A stretch of DNA of 40,681 bases, taken from contig NZ_JQEI01000041.1 in the NCBI RefSeq assembly GCF_000743355.1, positions 1-40,681 on the forward strand. Direction: 5' to 3'. The notes under the pieces are model-generated. The model did no database searches. It was not told where the DNA came from and saw only the letters and a program-made list of their open reading frames with translations. Shown here piece after piece: positions 38,544 through 40,681 of this stretch. Within the stretch, counting starts at the first letter, position 1. Every line of letters starts with the position of its first letter. The position numbers and the translations under genes are program-made. Source of the DNA: Serratia sp. Ag1 (GTDB lineage: Bacteria; Pseudomonadota; Gammaproteobacteria; Enterobacterales; Enterobacteriaceae).

Positions 38544-38960
38544 ATGGAAACAATATTTAAGATTTTTGAGAAATTCAGTTCCAGGCCACTTTATTATATA
38601 TTTTTTGGCCTATCAGCATGTGAGTTTTTCCAAGACAAATCAGCTTTAAAAAATCCTAATATAGAAAATATATTATATCTTTTATCTGCAATGTTAATGG
38701 TTGTCTTTTTAACATGGGGATTTGAATGGCTTATATTTAGGTTCAATGTCACACTGGAACCCCATGATCAAGGTGATATAGGCCCTACAATTGGAACGGC
38801 AGCATTAGCCATTTATTTAGTATATGCATTTCATTTTTTAAGTGAGCAGCCCGATGCTTTAAATCTCAGGTTACTGACTAACTCAGGATTTATCTATAGC
38901 ACAGCCTTATTGCTATTTTCTCTTGAGTCAATGAAACTTAGGAGATTAAAGCAGAGATAA
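38544..38960 (+). CDS. Small membrane protein of the island
   Basis: A 138-residue protein with hydrophobic segments at about 14-27 (SRPLYYIFFGLSACEFF), 43-66 (ILYLLSAMLMVVFLTWGFEWLIF), 83-100 (IGTAALAIYLVYAFHFL) and 114-127 (GFIYSTALLLFSL), ending in basic residues. It is AT-rich and follows the integrase with GGAG upstream. It may be part of the same accessory system as the convergent receiver-domain gene. No family recognised. Confidence 0.75.
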   Translation: METIFKIFEKFSSRPLYYIFFGLSACEFFQDKSALKNPNIENILYLLSAMLMVVFLTWGFEWLIFRFNVTLEPHDQGDIGPTIGTAALAIYLVYAFHFLSEQPDALNLRLLTNSGFIYSTALLLFSLESMKLRRLKQR

Positions 38961-39002
38961 GAATTAAAATTCTGGAGGGTATTGGAAATAACTTGGTACT
39001 GT

Positions 39003-39040
39003 AAAAATGCCGATATGACTTCCCCCTATATCATATCGGC
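39003..39040 (-). terminator. Terminator between convergent island genes
   Basis: GCCGATATGA (39009-39018) and TCATATCGGC (39031-39040) form a perfect 10-bp stem with a 12-nt loop. On the - strand it is followed by ATTTTTAC, ending the receiver-domain gene; it may also serve the + strand membrane-protein gene. Confidence 0.82.
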
Positions 39041-39050
39041 TATTCATGTG

Positions 39051-40681
39051 TTAAGGCATCATAGATACATAATCCACACCAATTCTAGAACTGTATTGCG
39101 ATGCAATAGCTTGGTATCGTTCAGCATAACCGCTTCGAAGCTGGGATTTTAATTTCAGTTTAACAGGTACATTTTGTACGTTGTCATCCATGCTACTCAA
39201 GAATACCGCCGAGAGTATATTTTTTTCTTCCCCAGGAACAGATCGCCCATGATTTAAAACAACCATATAATCAACTACTGGTAAAGTTTTATCGCCTTCA
39301 AATATAGATAAATACTTTCTGGTGTTCTTATGGATCACATAAATATATTTGGATTGTTCTGCATTAGGTAATGCTTTGTTCTGGTTAGCATTGAAAAGTT
39401 CTAACACCTTAATTAAACGATGAGGACTTAATCTTTTATGGTGTGGATCATTACCCTGAGTAGGGACAAGATCGCAAGCAGCAGAAACACATAAATACCA
39501 TTTTTCAGATTCAGTATCGAAGAAAATTGTACCTGTCGAAATATGTCCTTCTTCAAAGTTTTTAGAAGACAGATTCATGTTTAAAGCATGATACATCTCA
39601 TTAAATGAGCTTGCATTTGCAGGTAAATTCATTTGTTTTGAACAATATTCAAACGATTTCGCTTCTCCACTGCTTTTAAAATCAGTTGTATAAGTTTCAA
39701 AAACATCATTAATGAAGCCTACTAAAGATTTATTTCCCTTCAATCTTTCATAAAGTTCTTCAGATAAATTACTAAAAACAAACTCAATGTTTTTCCTTTT
39801 AATTTCATCAGACGAGGAATTTAATATTTGATTCAACCATCCAGCCTGACCATAACCATCATTAGCCAAATGGTTATTGAAAGAAAGTGCTTCTGCTTCA
39901 ATAGTATTTTGAATCTCTGATTTGATGATTTGATAATAAGATGGGTTCCATTCAATTAATGATTCATTTAGTGTTTGCCAAATTCTCTCACCATCATTTT
40001 CATGGTCATCTTTATCCTTATGGAAAACACTGATAAATATGTTACCACTTTGAATCCATTTAATACCGGCAGTATCCCCTACAACCATACTTTTTGTATC
40101 ATAATCTGGAATGACGGCATTTTCAGCGACTGAATATTCAGAAATCATCTTAGCAATAAAATTAATATCATTTTGCTCTGTAAGGGTTCCATCATTTCGT
40201 ATTACTCTCTTAATGCGCTTACATAGGCAGTCATCTTGGATATATAGTACAGTTTCATCCCTCGTTAATGCCCTATCTCCTTTGTGAATTAAATCAGGTA
40301 AAATAATACTCTGCCAGTATTCAATTAAATCATCGTTTTCTGTTGCAAGTATTTTGTCATTACAATTTTCGATCCCTCTCAGAGAAGAAGTAATTTGCAT
40401 CCAAACAGTTTTGAGTTCCTCTCTTGTATAAATAACAATCATATTCAAATGATCTGAATTTTTTAATTCTTTTAAAATTGTAATAGTTTTATCTGGTGCA
40501 TTGTTATCTAAATGATAGTCCATTATAACCAAATCTGACTTACGGATGCGGTCAACATCAAAGTTTACCGAACCGTTATCAATATCACAGATCATATTCT
40601 TGGCTTGAAAATATTCTTCGAGAGTAGCAGCACGCTTTGAGGAATCAATTTTTGCTGGGTCTAGGGTGTGTCCCGTAATTA
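39051..40681 (-). CDS. Receiver-domain (response-regulator-like) protein, 5' end outside window
   Basis: The frame stays open to the window edge. Upstream of the first ATG (40595) it reads ITGHTLDPAKIDSSKRAATL, then EEYFQAKNMICDIDNG, so at least 542 residues are encoded and the start lies outside. The visible part begins inside a receiver fold: SDLVIMDYHLD with the phospho-acceptor Asp, then MIVIYTREE as the following strand with Thr. About 400 further residues contain no DNA-binding motif I recognise, so this is not a classical transcription regulator. Receiver proteins of this large type occur in bacterial conflict islands. A defence role is inference. Confidence 0.78.
   Translation of the reverse strand, partial: ITGHTLDPAKIDSSKRAATLEEYFQAKNMICDIDNGSVNFDVDRIRKSDLVIMDYHLDNNAPDKTITILKELKNSDHLNMIVIYTREELKTVWMQITSSLRGIENCNDKILATENDDLIEYWQSIILPDLIHKGDRALTRDETVLYIQDDCLCKRIKRVIRNDGTLTEQNDINFIAKMISEYSVAENAVIPDYDTKSMVVGDTAGIKWIQSGNIFISVFHKDKDDHENDGERIWQTLNESLIEWNPSYYQIIKSEIQNTIEAEALSFNNHLANDGYGQAGWLNQILNSSSDEIKRKNIEFVFSNLSEELYERLKGNKSLVGFINDVFETYTTDFKSSGEAKSFEYCSKQMNLPANASSFNEMYHALNMNLSSKNFEEGHISTGTIFFDTESEKWYLCVSAACDLVPTQGNDPHHKRLSPHRLIKVLELFNANQNKALPNAEQSKYIYVIHKNTRKYLSIFEGDKTLPVVDYMVVLNHGRSVPGEEKNILSAVFLSSMDDNVQNVPVKLKLKSQLRSGYAERYQAIASQYSSRIGVDYVSMMP

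Larger units (their letters stand above)
37114..40681. mobile_element. Second ssrA-integrated genomic island (left end only)
   Basis: Immediately beyond attR comes an ssrA-type terminator and a P4-type integrase in the orientation typical of islands at ssrA, followed by AT-rich accessory genes. The far end and its att copy lie outside the window. The two elements are therefore in tandem at one site. Confidence 0.8.

Noticed and set aside
1-40681. CRISPR arrays, tRNA genes and insertion sequences
   Set aside because: I saw no regularly spaced repeats of CRISPR type, no cloverleaf-like tRNA apart from the tmRNA tail, and no transposase gene or terminal inverted repeats.

Overview
The window holds most of a tandem pair of integrated elements at the 3' end of a bacterial ssrA (tmRNA) gene. 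The first 26 bases are the tmRNA 3' end, transcribed into the window, and a 30-bp copy recurs at 37084-37113. Between the copies lies a complete-looking temperate phage genome of about 37 kb. Base composition, the ssrA tail and terminator, and the phage families (Q82-type antiterminator, DinI-like, Icd-like, ANR/PerC-like proteins) point to Enterobacterales. A Serratia/Yersinia-like host is my inference; no host protein gene lies inside the window to confirm it.

Phage layout, left to right. (a) Left-end accessory block on the + strand (251-1969): an SOS-controlled dinI-like gene, a small unknown gene and a membrane/coiled-coil protein. (b) Late operon on the - strand, read from about 26.2 kb down to 2.1 kb: accessory genes, Ogr-like activator, two holin-like proteins, endolysin, spanins, an Acb2-like anti-CBASS protein, a tail fibre, HNH endonuclease, terminases, an HK97-type head module, then a Mu/SfV-type contractile tail with sheath, tube, frameshifted chaperone, tape measure, baseplate and fibre. 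(c) Early replication block on the - strand (26.3-31.5 kb): Q82-type antiterminator, an unknown protein, primase, superfamily 2 helicase, small genes and Cro. (d) Immunity region (31.5-32.3 kb) with divergent cro and cI and ACTAAG-N4-CTTAGT operators. (e) A + strand early operon of small genes ending in xis-like and int genes, then attR. The architecture is a lambdoid myovirus of the SfV type: HK97-like head, Mu-like tail and lambdoid regulation.

Right of attR the displaced ssrA terminator is followed by a P4-type integrase, a small membrane protein and an incomplete gene for a receiver-domain protein that runs off the window. This is the start of a second island that used the same ssrA site.

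Most notable points: (1) a probable late promoter downstream of Q whose early-transcribed region contains a perfect LexA box and then a Panacea-domain gene plus a small membrane-protein gene, a candidate SOS-controlled toxin-antitoxin module in the late leader; (2) an Acb2-type cyclic-nucleotide sponge in the lysis cassette; (3) long G/C homopolymer tracts at gene ends, one of which breaks an early gene; (4) a programmed -1 frameshift in the tail chaperone; (5) paired 11-bp-spaced repeats on both att arms; (6) an Ogr/Delta-like activator in a Q-controlled phage; (7) the receiver-domain gene of the neighbouring island.
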